The notes: generated from the sequence alone by a model not told the origin. DNA of 64,000 bases from Achatina immaculata (GCA_009760885.1 CM019713.1:7438266-7502265); one strand, 5' to 3'; shown: positions 19,756 through 31,505, numbered from the stretch's first letter. Numbers and translations are program-made.

Positions 19756-19868
19756 GAAGGAACGAACGAACGATCATACTTTATTTTCAAAGAATTAAAA
19801 ATTGGGCACACAGACCCGTCTAACATTCTGCCCTTCATCATACAGCTTTCACTCAGTCACAGTCATTC
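19756..19868 (-). mobile_element. retroelement 3' UTR fragment, family H copy 1
   Basis: Shares AAAATTGGGCACNCAGNCCC and GTCT(A/G)ACATTTTGC-like phrases with copies at 41742 and 44370. Read on the minus strand it ends AATAAA then GTTC repeats, the layout of a polyadenylation signal followed by a simple tail. Confidence 0.7.
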
Positions 19869-19869
19869 A

Positions 19870-20275
19870 GCATTAAAGTTCAAAGTTCAAAATTCAGACT
19901 CCGGCTTCACTGCATTCGGAACAACCCCATATATGCCCCGCCGCATGCCGCAGCATCCATCCAAGAGTTTGTTTGCTGATAGTTCTTGTCAAATGTTGGT
20001 TGTTTACAATGCGTTTTCTGCCACACAGTTCGGATTTCCTACCAGCACCTTTAATTTGTCTTAGCTCCAGCAGTCTCCTCACAGCTACATTGTTCGCCCA
20101 TTCCAGCTCTTCATTTGCCCGCATTCTGTCCAGTACAGCCCTAGCAATGTCCTCCTTGACCATTTACAGTCTGCCGTTTAGTTTAGCCTGTCCAGCAAGT
20201 CTGTCGGCCACATCATTGCCATGTACTCCCGCATGCCCTGGACAGTAAAGCCACGTTAGGCTTGTGACTGGCTTA
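19870..20275 (-). mobile_element. retroelement RNase H and C-terminal remnant, family G copy 2
   Basis: Minus strand. Upstream part codes WLYCPGHAGVHGNDVADRLA, the terminal RNase H motif (GHxGxxGNxxAD) of Jockey/I-type LINEs. A stop follows, then an open stretch MVKEDIARAVLDRMRANEEL with VRRLLELRQIKGAGRK and ends near WGCSECSEAGV. The tail shows TTTGAAC repeats. Dead and truncated. Confidence 0.85.
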
Positions 20276-20395
20276 ATATCAAACAGAATTAACTAATTTA
20301 GTATTATTTAATGAGCATAATAAGCATGAAGAAACAATTAAATGATTACGTAAATAAATAATACACCATCTCCTATCCATACACACCGTATTCTG

Positions 20396-20398
20396 ATT

Positions 20399-20485
<87 letters not shown>

Positions 20486-20498
20486 TTAGATAGATAAG
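20396..20498. repeat. GATA tetranucleotide microsatellite
   Basis: About 24 GATA units with one TTAGA interruption near the right end. Confidence 0.97.
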
Positions 20499-20614
20499 GA
20501 GCTTAATTCCCTGAACAATTTTCTGCATCCTTTGTCTACAGTTTGTGGGTATTTCAGTGCTGTATCTATAAGGCATCACAACTCTTTACATTTTCTCCAT
20601 AACTACTGCATCTA

Positions 20615-20797
20615 GAAAGTTAACTAACAAGTGCCACTTTCTGCTTGTTATTCTATGAAGAAAGTTGACTAACAAGCGCCACTTTCTTGTTATTTTATGA
20701 AGAAAATTAACTAAGAAGCGCCACTTTCTGCTTGTTATTCTATGAAGAAAATTAACTAACAAGCGCCACTTTCTGTTTGTTATTCTATGAAGAAAAT
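20615..20797. repeat. 45-bp tandem repeat x4
   Basis: Units begin GAAA(G/A)TTAACTAAC at 20615 and 20660 and at two further positions, containing GCGCCACTTTCTGCTTGTTA. The array stops at the family E copy 4 edge. Confidence 0.92.
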
Positions 20798-20801
20798 TGG
20801 G

Positions 20802-21114
20802 GCGAAGACGCCATCAGATTTGGCAGTCAGAGCCCCATAGCTGACATGCTAGTGTCAGGTTTGGCGAACCATAGCTGATCAAGACCCTATACCCATTCTG
20901 CGCTGATACCCACAGGTCTAGCCTGACCATAGTCCCCAAGGGGGTGGATTCTGCTAAAGAAGTATTACGCACCCTACTTCCCTCTTTTTTTACCTTCAGG
21001 CAGGGATTGAAATACATATCCTTCATAACCCGCTCCCAATCCTACACCATGCTGTGCTTCAACATCTTCACTGCATCGGCTGCAAATAACACCAGCTCGT
21101 AGTTCCAGGGGATT
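20802..21114 (+). mobile_element. SINE-like repeat family E, copy 4
   Basis: Plus-strand copy by tail orientation. Contains AGCTGATCAAGACCCTATAC, CACCATGCTGTGCTTCAACA and ACACCAGCTCGTAGTTCC. Followed by an AGGAGG/GAAGAA purine tail at 21115-21160. Confidence 0.78.
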
Positions 21115-21160
21115 AAAAGGAGGAGGAGAAAGAGGAAAAGAAAACAGAAGAAGTAGAAGA
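21115..21160. repeat. GAA-rich tail of E copy 4
   Basis: Decayed GGA and GAA triplets starting right at the E edge. Confidence 0.8.
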
Positions 21161-21863
21161 ATCAATGAGAAAAAAAAGATGATAATAAGGTTATTAAAGT
21201 CATTTTTAAAAGAAACTTTTTATGCTAATGAAGGGAAAAGTTGAAAACATCTTTTTTATCTGAAAAAAAAAAATGCAGGAAAAACAATGAAATCATCTTC
21301 AGACCAGGCGACAGGTGTTCATACATTGTGGCAGAGATAGGTAAGTTATCCGTGGAATCTTCAATTCGATAAAATACGAGTATTATCCAATAACACCTTT
21401 ACACTAAAGGACTTTAAATCTTCAGGAACACCCTACAGCACCGACAGAGATTAGAGGAGACGTGATCAGAATCATGATCGCTCAGTGTTGTACTCTGTAT
21501 TTCCAGCGCTAAAGAGACTTTCTTGAGCCAGAGATTGTCATCGAACCAGAGGGTTCTTTTAAGGAAAAAAAAGAGGGATATTCAATGTAATGTAAAAGGA
21601 AGAAAACGACGAAAAGTTGACATTGCTTCTGGTGTTACAAAGACTAAACCATTCTTTGATCAGTTTCTCGCATCAGTAAGTTTGCCAAGAGCATTTCTAT
21701 TGTTCTGTTGCCGGTAAGCTGTTTGCCATAGACAATTGCAGCTCCAGTCTGTAGAAGGAGGAAGTTTTTGTGGTCTCCTCTCTTTATTAGGTTGGATATT
21801 CGTTTTTATTCTGTAAAGAGACTGTAGCTTTATGGCTGAGAGGACACCGGAAGAGTAAGAAAT
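21161..21863. other. no gene seen
   Basis: AT-rich unique sequence with short A runs. The small open frames carry no recognisable domain. Confidence 0.3.
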
Positions 21864-22011
21864 CATCATCATCATCATCATCACGACCACGACCACCACC
21901 TCTACCACCACCACTACTACCATCACCACCATCATCATCATCATCATCATCATCATCACGACCACCACGACCACCACTACCACCACCACCACCTCTACCA
22001 CCACCACCACT

Positions 22012-22042
<31 letters not shown>

Positions 22043-22065
22043 TCACGACCACGACCACCACCACT

Positions 22066-22109
<44 letters not shown>

Positions 22110-22118
22110 TTATTCTTC
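21864..22118. repeat. ATC/ACC trinucleotide tract
   Basis: About 255 bp alternating blocks of ATC, ACG and ACC triplets, repeated as blocks (ATC run, then CACGACCACCACC). It gives a spurious Met/Val open frame on the minus strand. Confidence 0.93.
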
Positions 22119-22256
22119 CCTTTCCATTAGATTAGCCATTCTGTTTTCATTCACAGCTGGTTCCTGTTAAAACAAGAGAAGATCTCTGGGCTCCCTGTAA
22201 AACAATGGAAAACGGGCCCCAGTGTGATGCTCCAAATGGACCACCACCTTTGAGTC

Positions 22257-22292
<36 letters not shown>

Positions 22293-22738
22293 CCACTGCG
22301 CTCTGGGCAAGCCCGCAGGTTCTGTGGCCGTCTCCCCGTTGTATAACTAATGACGATGACAGCTCTATATGCTGATCAGGTGACTCCTCTAGTGCCCATC
22401 ACGTGACCTTCAACACCTGGAACCACTACATTTTATCCCCAGACCTTTCATCTTAAGCACAGAGACGGCGTATGCTCGAAATCTGTTCTACCAATCTCAT
22501 TCAGGATGGCAACTGTGTCCGCCCAGTGTATCCCAAGACCTTTCATAAAGCAGAGAAGGTGCGTGTCCAGACTTGTCCTATCGATCTCAGTGAGGATGTC
22601 AACAATATTTACTCGGCCCAGTGTCTACCCTGGTACTGGAATGGTAATTAGCCGCCCCCTCCACCCATCAACCTACCCGCAAAGCCAGATATTTCCACGC
22701 CCTTTGACAAAAAATAAAAGAGATATTATGAGTCAATG
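22119..22738. other. no gene seen; short ATC run
   Basis: Unique sequence with an ATC run at 22256-22293. Confidence 0.3.
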
Positions 22739-22746
22739 ATCTGAAC

Positions 22747-23145
22747 CAGTGTTTCTCAAAGTGGGCGATAACGCCCCCTGTAGGGTTAAGAAAGCTAGGG
22801 GGGGGGGGGGGAAACGATGGAAGAAAAAAGGGGCAGTAAGCGGGAAAACGAAGAGCAGACAGGGGCAGTAAGCTTGAAAACGAAGAGCAGACAGGGGCAG
22901 TAATACCTTCCTTTCTAGCACTTTTCAGTCTGATATTAAGAAGCTTGCGTCCGTACATGAAACTCATCCATCACATTATAGTTGAGAAAATAATGTAGTA
23001 GGCGAGTTATAAATGTAATTCATATTGTTAAATAATCTGGTTTGCTTGCTGAAGTAATGCATATTCTAGCTTAATAGGCCATTGCACGGGTAGTTCGAGG
23101 TGTGGGAGTGGGAGAGGGGTTGAGGATGTGGCATGAGAACCACTG
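22747..23145. mobile_element. hAT-like MITE, copy 1 (about 399 bp)
   Basis: Left end CAGTGTTTCTCAAAGTGGGC and right end, reversed, CAGTGGTTCTCATGCC form short inverted termini typical of hAT elements. Flanks share TCTGAAC / ACTGAAC (6-7 of about 8 bp), fitting an eroded 8-bp duplication. No transposase inside; a G run and a 38-bp local duplication (GGGGCAGTAAG...) lie near 22800-22900. The second copy at 43932-44353 matches throughout. Confidence 0.85.
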
Positions 23146-23326
23146 ACTGAACAGTGTGAACACACACACAGACTGAATTCTTCACAGCTCCCTAGTTTAA
23201 ATATTGTTGAGCAGATAGCGCAAGCACTAGTATACAGGTGTCCTTCTCCAAATGCGCGCGCGTGTGTGTGTGTATGTGAGACCGCGTACGTGTTCTATGA
23301 AAGCCATCGAAAAGCAGAGAAAAGCT

Positions 23327-23593
23327 CATCATCAGGTGCCGTGCCGACTGGCGTTGGCTATTATGCTTCTCCAGACTACCCGATCCTTCACGCAGGCCAT
23401 TAGCTCAGTTGGTGATCTCCTCTTACACCATCTCGTCAGACCGTCCAGTATCATTTCTCTTGGTCTTCGTCTTGATCTTCTTCCCTCTATTTTTCCTGTT
23501 GTTATAATACATATAATAAGGTCCTATGAAAGTACATTGTCTCTCTCTTATTTTTTTAACAAGATTTTTTTCTCTCTTCAACTCTTCTCAGAC
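23327..23593 (-). mobile_element. non-LTR 3' end, family F copy 2
   Basis: Closely similar to F copy 1 (GTGCCGTGCCGACTGGCGTT at its 3' edge on the plus strand). Only two ATG units of tail remain at 23327-23335. A deletion in the middle removes part of the coding sequence. Confidence 0.85.
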
Positions 23594-23649
23594 ATTCTCC
23601 AGGTAAGTAGCAGAGAAAAGCTATGAAGTAAAATCCTCCTTCAGTTGTG

Positions 23650-23885
23650 GTCACGCATGTGAAAACTGCAGGAACATCCTCCATGTAGAACACTCAGATG
23701 CAGGCAGGCAACAACAGAACATGGAGCTGCTTTATAGCTGGAGAATGAAGACGCTGACGATAAAGAAAGAAGTTCTCTCGACGCATGATGACGCTGCGAT
23801 GACAGGCGACGATACTTCTTTCAGGCGTGCTCTGCTTAAATCCTACCAGACAAATACAGCCGCTACCACAGCAACATCCTCGCAG
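23650..23885 (+). mobile_element. unrecognised interspersed repeat, family I copy 1
   Basis: Shared with 26453-26636: phrases AACTGCAGGA(A/G)CAT, GACGATAAAGAAAGAAGTTC, and GTGCTCTGCTTAAATCCTAC. An open stretch WRMKTLTIKKEVLSTHDDAA is shared too, but no known domain. This copy has a 12-bp insertion (GATGACAGGCGA) relative to the other. Confidence 0.7.
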
Positions 23886-24100
23886 TCAGTCATCTTCAGA
23901 CGTCCATCATACGACCTTCATTCTCCAAATCTTTTATTAAAATGACTACTTTGTTAACCCCCCCCCCCCCTTTCCTCCCGACACACACACACACACACAC
24001 ATACACACTTTTCAGATTCCAGGTCCAGATCTTGAACTACGCTCACGTGACCTAGTTAATAATGATCTGCCTTTTTTTTTTTTTACTTTAACCCGATTTT
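23886..24100. other. poly-C and CA runs, no gene
   Basis: C run at about 23959-23970 followed by CA run 23982-24004. Confidence 0.6.
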
Positions 24101-24102
24101 AT

Positions 24103-24244
24103 CGAAGATGGCTGCAAGACATTGTTGATAATCTGATAATCTGGAAATGGATGCATCAGCAACAGGGCATCTTGCTTAAACCGAGAGGCCTACAGGAGAG
24201 CTGTTAGGGAGGCAAAGTTCCGCAAGAGACATGCAAATGACTGA
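24103..24244 (+). mobile_element. family B retroelement, copy 4 (last 140 bp)
   Basis: Codes RWLQDIVDNL and the REAKFRKRHAN end, with a duplicated GATAATCTG that breaks the frame; tail CTGACAGA. Confidence 0.85.
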
Positions 24245-24546
24245 CAGAACCCGACTTAGTTCCTTCGTTAAATTCTGCGACCAACACTTCTATAGAGCAT
24301 ATGCGATGAGTCGCCGAAATGCAGAATTTCTGATCTGAAATCTTTAAATTCTGTTTTATAGTTTCCGTGAACTTGAAGTGACGCGAACCCAAGACTGCTC
24401 TGTAGCTTGCATGTCTTTAGATGGGCCAGAGTGGTTTATTTGTCAGCTACTGCTGAGCATGTGTTGTAGGACTGAGGGTCTCTGAGTGGACTAAGAATGC
24501 CCTATAAACACAAATTTAGTAACATGGGACCACAGTGCGAGAGATG

Positions 24547-24886
24547 AATGTGTGCGTCACTGGAACTGGTCAAAGAGACAGATCAATGTGTGCATCAGTG
24601 GAACTGATAAACGATACGGATGAATGTGTGCGTCAGTGGAACTGGTCAAAGAGACGGATGAATGTGTGCGTCAGTGGAACTGGTCAAAGAGACAGATCAA
24701 TGTGTGCATCAGTGGAACTGATAAACGATACGGATGAATGTGTGCGTCAGAGGAACTGGTAAAGGAGACAGATGAAGGAGTGCGTCAGTGGAATTGGTAA
24801 AAGACACAGATGACTGTGTGCGTCAGTGGAATTGCTGAACAAGACGAATGAATGTGTGCGTCAGTGGAACTGGTAAACGACACGGA
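24547..24886. repeat. 38-bp tandem repeat x9
   Basis: Unit AATGTGTGCGTCAGTGGAAC followed by TGGTCAAAGAGACGGATG. Two unit types (GGTCAAAGAGAC and GATAAACGATAC) alternate in the first half. Confidence 0.95.
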
Positions 24887-25500
24887 AACAAAATCAAAGA
24901 AATGGAAAGCAATGATTTTAGAAGAGACGAAACAGAGCTTTCGATATAATCCAGTGAAGGGCGTAGAGAAGACTGTCGTTTGGGAGAAGCGAAGAGTTAG
25001 AAGATAAATCTTAGTAGAACTGAATGATGTTGCACAGGGCGAAGTGAACTGCGATTTATTGGCTGTGCAAAAGTAGAGAAAAAAAAAGGTAATGAAATGA
25101 TATACCAATAGAAAACTGAAATCAAGTACATATACACTACATTATTGATATAATAGGACATATCAACAAAAGAAAACAGAAATTAAAAGCAAAATTAAGA
25201 TGTATTTTATACGTCAGAGGTTTATGTGCAGATCTGCCCTCCATCTACTCTCGATACTTATCACTTCCAGATCACAGAACGTGGTTGAGCCGTAATTATC
25301 TTAGTCGTCTCTCTTTCTGTATTTGGCTTATAGATACAAGGAAGTTATTGTATTGAGGTTAAGATGGAGATAGAAGGCCTTTTGTTCCTAGATCTTTCAC
25401 TATTTTGAGCGTAGACTACAATTGTATCATTGACCTCTGTTGTGTAGAAACAAGTTCTCTATTATACTTCATCGGCCTTTGAAATCAGCATTAGATTTTC
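24887..25500. other. no gene seen
   Basis: Unique sequence without recognisable domain or repeat. Confidence 0.3.
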
Positions 25501-25801
25501 TTTCTATCTCTTTCTCTCTATTCGCTGTCTCCATGTTTCTCTCTCTCTTTTTCTGTTTGTTTATATCTCTGGTGCTGCTTATCTCTCTCCTTCTCTCTCT
25601 CCTCTCTCTCCTTGTTACTCTCTCTCTCTTTCTCTGTCTTTCTCTCTGTTTTTCTCTATCTAGTGCTGTTTCTCTCTCTTTTCTTCTCTCTGTTTTTCTC
25701 TCTCTCTCTCTCTGATTCTTTCGCTTTGTTTTTTTTTCTCTCTGTTTCTCTCACTGTGTTTCTATTTATGTCACCCCCCCCCCCTCTCTCTCTCTCTCTC
25801 T
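25501..25801. repeat. TC-rich polypyrimidine tract
   Basis: About 300 bp of interrupted TC repeats (TCTCTCTGTTTTTC-type units) ending in C8 and TC units. Source of spurious Leu/Ser-rich frames. Confidence 0.93.
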
Positions 25802-26450
25802 AAATCAGAGCATGAATGCAATACAAATGTAAAAAAAAAAAAACAAAGAAAAAAAAAAGATATTCAGGTCTAATATTTTGATTTACCTTATGCTGGCCTG
25901 AGCTCGAATATCACAAAAATAAACATGACCTGGCATTTAAAGAAATTTAATTCTAAACAGATTTCAAATTTTATTTCAAACATAACAAACACGCAACATG
26001 AGCCAAATTAGATACATTGCAGATTTGGATTATTTTTCTCTCCACAGTTTAAGAACGACAGTAAACTACATTTTTGTGCGGAGGTAAATTTCTGCAACAT
26101 TAACATATGCGACGCAGTAATACGAACCCCTATTAAAAATCAGATCGAGTAGATTTCCTGTAATATAATCTTTGCCACTGTCGCTTTCTTCTGATTTATA
26201 TGTGGATTTAGTATGGCTTTAAAGTTAACTTCAAGAATACCGGCCGAAGACTATTAGTCAACAAATAATTTTGTACCAAGTGAACTCAGTTGTCAGAGAA
26301 TCTGAAATACAGGGCCAAGCAACCAGATAATTTCGCATAAACATTATACATAGTACCTACTCTTCTCTTTTTTCATTTGTACGTGTTCTCTTTCGTTTTC
26401 TCTCCTCTCAAACCTCCATCTCCTCTCTCCTCCCCCATCACCACCAATTT
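25802..26450. other. no gene seen
   Basis: AT-rich unique sequence without recognisable domain. Confidence 0.3.
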
Positions 26451-26452
26451 AA

Positions 26453-26636
26453 TAAACTGCAGGAGCATACTCCACGTAGAACACTCAAATACAGACAACA
26501 ACAGAACACGTGGAGCTGTTTCATCCCTGGAGAATGATGACTCTGACGATAAAGAAAGAAGTTCTCACGAAACATGATGACGCTGCGATACTTCTTTCAG
26601 GCCGTGCTCTGCTTAAATCCTACCAGACAAAGACAG
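26453..26636 (+). mobile_element. unrecognised interspersed repeat, family I copy 2
   Basis: Same phrases as copy 1 at 23650. It runs straight into the ATC tract at 26637, suggesting that this is a 3' tail. Confidence 0.72.
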
Positions 26637-26790
26637 CCATCATCATCATCGTCATCATCATCGTCATCTTCATCGTCATCGTCATCGCCACCATCATCAT
26701 CATCGTCATCGTCATCATCATCGTCGTCGTCATCATCATCATCACCGTCATCGTCATCATCATCATCATCATTATCATCATCATCATACA
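26637..26790. repeat. ATC/GTC trinucleotide tract, tail of I copy 2
   Basis: About 150 bp of ATC and GTC triplets starting at the family I edge (ACAAAGACAGCC). Yields Asp- and Ser-rich spurious frames. Confidence 0.93.
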
Positions 26791-27034
26791 CAGTGGTTGA
26801 GGAAAAAAACGGCCTTCGAAAGAACAAGAGCATTTACCCCAATGGCGTAGCACTAAAGACACGTACTCAGACGTGGCTGTTAGCGAAACAAGGTGTAATC
26901 AAAGCATATACTCCCCTTTATGAGCGAAAATGTTAGGATTTTTCTAGAAAACCTTGGTTAGTTCTCTTAACGTTAGTCAAGTTTACCATAGCCCCAGAGA
27001 CGAAACTGAGGAAAGCTCGTGAGAAACGACGCAA
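26791..27034. other. no gene seen
   Basis: Unique sequence. Confidence 0.25.
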
Positions 27035-27125
27035 TTGCTTATGTGCTTCTAAGAGGGCTCGAACTACTGACATTCGCCATGAGAGATATGTGAACTAACC
27101 ATTTCACTGCTCTGACGCTAATCCA
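27035..27125 (-). mobile_element. tRNA-like SINE head
   Basis: Reversed, it reads AGCAGTGAAATGGTTAGTTC (box A-like) and GTAGTTCGAGCCCTC (box B). It does not fold as a complete tRNA with an acceptor stem, so it is a SINE relic. Confidence 0.5.
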
Positions 27126-27945
27126 TGTTTTACGAAAAAAAATACGCATATACACAAAAATAACAGAAGAGTTCAAATACAGACGATGACGAAGATCGAA
27201 ACGACAAATAAGATGGGTTATTATTAGAAATCTTACAGTTAAAATAGACAGCGCAGTCCCACTTTATAGTTTAGCTCTACCCGACTTTTTCATTTTGGGA
27301 AATAATTTTCGAGATCTCTAAAATATCAATGAGGATTAACGTCAGTCTCTAAAATATCGATGAGGATTAACGTCAATCTCTAAAATGAATTCACCACGTG
27401 TTCGTCACGTTATTCTCTCAGTTTCTCTAATGTCGCCAGCCATTAAACGTCTGTTTAAGAGGAAGATTATGAAAAAAAAAATAGGTAATCATTTTCTTGC
27501 GTTATGATAGTATGTTTATTTTAATAAACTTTAAAAAAAAACTGACATAAAAGAAGACGAACGATCAGAGATATAACGTTAAAACAACAACAACAAAATC
27601 ACAAGAGGAAACTGGTTGTAGCAGGTGCAGTAATAGAGTTTCTTCCCCTGCTTCTAGACCTGGCCCATGAGATGGTTAAAAAAAACCCACGGAAATTTAT
27701 CACCAAAATAGCTACATGCATGAAGTATAGTTTTTATAAACTTATTAAAACTAGACCGAATATTTGTTAACGCAATCAAGTCCGTTGTTCATATAACGAA
27801 AAAAAAAACAACTTTCAATTTATTTTAAAGTTCAGTGCAATAACTCGTTAACATTTTTAATCCGTGGATTTGTTATTTAATTATGTATTATTATTATTAT
27901 TATTATTTTGAAACACTGAACTCATATAATTAAAATCCTGCAAAG
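27126..27945. other. no gene seen; small direct repeat
   Basis: Direct repeat around 27318-27385 (ATGAGGATTAACGTCA twice, 35-bp spacing) and a TTA run at 27884-27908. Confidence 0.35.
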
Positions 27946-27949
27946 AAAG

Positions 27950-28060
27950 TCTGTGGTTTGAAACTGGCCGGAAGATGCCCCAAGTCACTATAATGTATAA
28001 ATGGGTACATGGCGTCTTCTAGAGTTGTAGGAGGAAAAGGCGATCAGGCGTTATTGCTTG
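27950..28060 (+). mobile_element. SINE-3 fragment
   Basis: Shares AAATGGGTACATG(A/G)C(T/G)TCTTCT and the following GTAGGAGGAAAAGGCGATCA-like body with the fuller copy at 46064-46330. Its 3' end leads directly into a 44-bp tandem array. Confidence 0.7.
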
Positions 28061-28408
28061 GCTGCATCATTCTAGTGATCTTCCACTTCTAAAGTAATCC
28101 CCTGGCCACATCATTCTAGTGATATTCCACTCCTAAAGTAATCCCCTGGCCACATCATTCTAGTGATATTCCACTCCTAAAGTAATCCCCTGGCCACATC
28201 ATTCTAGTGATCTTCCACTTCTAAAGTAATCACCTGGCCACATCATTCTAGTGATATTCCACTCCTAAAGTAATCCCCTGGCCATATCATTCTAGTGATC
28301 TTCCACTCCTAAAATAATCCCCTGGCCATATCATTCTAGTGATATTCCACTCCTAAAGTAATCCCCTGGCCACATCATTCTAGTGATCTTCCACTCCTAA
28401 AGTAATAC
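28060..28408. repeat. 44-bp tandem repeat x8
   Basis: Unit CCACATCATTCTAGTGATAT then TCCACTCCTAAAGTAATCCCCTGG split as shown. Adjacent to the SINE-3 fragment. Confidence 0.95.
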
Positions 28409-28410
28409 CC

Positions 28411-29170
28411 AGAATAAATTTTGATGAGAAATTTTAGCAGAAAGAAACTGACAGGACGTTAATCTGTAATACTAAAATTATGGTTTGGGTTAAAAATGTG
28501 ATACTTTTGGTGTTATTTAGGTCTTGCCTAAGTATCGCTCAGAACACTGACTTCGATTAGGCAGGCAAGACCCACCAATGTAGCCAGTGCTGATATAAAG
28601 TGAAAAAAAAAATTAGGAAAATATGAGGTTTGGCACTGTATTTCCTGGATGCTTCTCTGGCATGACAGAAATCCCTCCTCCCTATTTTTTTTAATTAAAG
28701 AAAAACAAAATTAAACCACAGATGGAACTGAAGGTAGTGATGAGTGAAGAAACATCGTAGATAATGAGAGTTCTCATAAGAGTAATGACATCTCTGTGGT
28801 CGGTTTAAAGTTGTAATGAATATGTCTCGACGGAAAGTCAGCGTAAACAGAGCAAGGGAAGAAAGGCTTGTTTTCATAGCGATGGGTTCGCGGACGCTGC
28901 TCTCTCTGTTGTCTCCTTTGTACATTCTGATGTTTTCAATCATCCAAGTTTTTCAGAAATATTTTTTGTTCCAACAGGCGCATCGGAAGGGGGAGGGAGG
29001 GTGAGCGAGGGGAAAGGTTCCCATTCCCCCACTCCGTATATCGGTCCAGGGGATCACTGGGGCTCATGGGTCTTCAAGGAGGAAGGTAAGCACGCAGGTG
29101 ATGAAAACTGAATGGCTAGAGGGGTGGATGTAAGGAAAAAATAATTTCGTCCCGCCTGATATAAGTTCCT
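28411..29170. other. no gene seen
   Basis: Unique sequence; the open frame at 28695-28943 (minus) and its counterpart have no recognisable domain. Confidence 0.3.
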
Positions 29171-29362
29171 CAGTCTGGCCCAATACTTCGACATGTTCTG
29201 TGATGGGAAGAAGTTTCGCGGTTATGGAGCTCCCTCAGTCCGGCCCAATACTTCGACATGTTCTGTGATGGGAAGAAGTTTCGCGGTTATGGAGCTCCCT
29301 CAGTCCGGCCCAATACTTCGACATGTTCTGTGATGGGAAGAAGTTTCGCGGTTATGGAGGTC
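29171..29362. repeat. 65-bp tandem repeat x3
   Basis: CAGTC(T/C)GGCCCAATACTTCG starts at 29171, 29236 and 29301. Units are almost identical. Confidence 0.95.
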
Positions 29363-30120
29363 GCTTTCGCCTGATATTTACTTCCCTTCGGTTTCGCTAA
29401 CACGGCCAAGTTTGAGTACGTGTCTTTAGTGCTTCGCCATTGGGGTAAATGCTCGTGGTCTTTCGAGGGCCGCTTTTCCTCAACTCCTAGGTATGAGGTA
29501 CCAATTTCTACACCCACGATATCGGTAGCTATGGAAAACCTATTCGCTATTCCCCGCAAAAGAAGAATTATTACATGTTAAAAAATACTTTATGTCACAT
29601 GAAAAAATTACAAAAATATGCCTGAAATTCACTTTTGCTCCGGAAGTCTAAACTTTGGCACATACTTTTCGAAAAACAATGGGTATTCCAGGTTGTAAGG
29701 ACATGAAGAAAACGCACGGGAAATTCTCTTTTAATGTAATTATCCTGCACTATCAGTGAATCGTTTCAGCTTTCATTACCGCACATGCAGCAGCCAGTTT
29801 CTCTCCTTAGTTCTACTTCTCTGGTTTTTTTTTTTTTTTTGGGACAATTTTCTGACCCTGTGTTCATCTCATTATCTAAAATACGCGTATAAACTATTAT
29901 GTAAAAACAGGAACAGTATTAATGCTTACGCCGTTGATGTGAAACAACAGCTTTCAGAGTCCCTTTCCCACCTCTCCAATGGTACCCCCGATTGAAGCCT
30001 CAGCCTTGGATAGTGGAGCAAGGATAATACAGTCCTCTTCGCCATAGAATCTGGTAAAGAAGCATTTCACCTCCCTGCTTTCTAGCTACATTTCGAGTTC
30101 GCAAAAAAAAAAAAACAGCC
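29363..30120. other. no gene recognised
   Basis: A minus-strand open frame at 29287-29559 (90 codons) overlaps the 65-bp array and has no domain I recognise. A T run lies at 29827-29840 and an A run near 30101-30113. Confidence 0.35.
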
Positions 30121-30124
30121 ACTT

Positions 30125-30350
30125 AGCCGGGAGGTGAAGACGTTGACCGTTTTGGCATTTAGGGGCCCATATCTGACATGCTAGGAGGAGTCACGATAGT
30201 CTCTATAGCAGTGGTGACACTCCCATGCCTTTTGGCTGCACTAAGGGACTATAAAAATAGCCGCCATTATCTCTCCCAAGCCGACACGACGCTGTGCCTA
30301 AATACTATGACAGCATCGGCAGCAAAGACTACCAGCTCGCAGTTACAGAG
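30125..30350 (+). mobile_element. SINE-like repeat family E, copy 5
   Basis: Diverged copy, readable by CATATCTGACATGCTA, ATAGCCGCCATTATC, CAGCATCGGCAGCAAAGACT and ACCAGCTCGCAGTTA. Followed directly by an ACAAG pentanucleotide tail. Confidence 0.75.
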
Positions 30351-30351
30351 A

Positions 30352-30420
30352 GACAGAAGACAACACAAAACAAGACAAGACGAGACAGGACAAGACAAGA
30401 CAAGACAAGACAAGACAAGA
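30352..30420. repeat. ACAAG pentanucleotide repeat, tail of E copy 5
   Basis: Starts as degenerate ACAAC/ACAAAAC units after the E edge, becoming regular ACAAG; a separate ACA run lies at 30516-30541. Confidence 0.92.
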
Positions 30421-30570
30421 CTCTTTGCCAGTTTCTCATTCGACACGACGCGTGTACACCTTCATCTTCACCCCACTGTCTGCGTAGAACTCCGTGTTCA
30501 CTGTTTTAGGGAGATACAACAACAACAACAACAACAACAACAGGTCAAAGTAAAACACGGTTAAAGAGGC

Positions 30571-30759
30571 GTTCTGGGGCGACACTATAAAGTTCTGGGG
30601 CGACATTATAAAGTTCTGGAGTGACACTATAAAGTTCTGGAGCGACGCTATAAAGTTCTGGAGTGACACTATAAAGTTCTGGAGCAACAATATAAGGTTC
30701 TGGAGCAACAGTAAAAGTTCTGGAGTGACACTATACAATTCTGGAGCGACACTATAAAA
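30571..30759. repeat. 21-bp tandem repeat x9
   Basis: Unit GTTCTGGAGCGACACTATAA plus A. First of three successive arrays sharing ACTATAAA(A)GT. Confidence 0.92.
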
Positions 30760-30960
30760 GTACAAACACCAATACTATAAAAGTATACTTTACGAACAGG
30801 GATACTATAAAAAAATAATGTACGATCAGCAGTACTATAAAAGAATAATTTTCGAATAGCAGCACTATAAAAGTGTGATACACGAATAATGGTGCTACGA
30901 AAATATAATTTCCGAGCAGCGATACTATAGAAGTGTAAAGTATAACCCCACAAAAGTACA
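30760..30960. repeat. diverged about 30-bp tandem repeat
   Basis: Units around ACGAACAGCAGCACTATAAA followed by AGTATAATTT-like sequence, heavily diverged; about six or seven units. Confidence 0.75.
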
Positions 30961-31158
30961 ATGCACGAACAGCAGCACTATAAAAGTACAGTGAATGAAC
31001 GGCAACATTATAAAAGTACAGTGAACGAACGCCAACAGTATAAAAGTACAGTGAATGAACGTCAACAGTATAAAATTACAGTGAATGAACGCCAACAGTA
31101 TAAAAGTACAGTGAATGAACGCCAACAGTATAAAAGTACAGTGTATGAACGGCATAAA
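30961..31158. repeat. 30-bp tandem repeat x6-7
   Basis: Unit AAAAGTACAGTGAATGAACG then CCAACAGTAT. Because the period is a multiple of three it keeps a plus-strand frame open. Confidence 0.93.
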
Positions 31159-31283
31159 AGTTATTTTAGAAAATTAATTCCGCAGAAATTGATTTCCTCA
31201 TTTCCACTTTTTATGGTTAAGAGAGAAGTCGTGTCGTTATATGATAGTAAGCTTGATCAATGCTTGGAAAAACATATGATAGA

Positions 31284-31505
<222 letters not shown>

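Noticed and set aside
29287..29559. 90-codon minus-strand frame as a gene
   Set aside because: It overlaps a 65-bp tandem array and shows no known domain.
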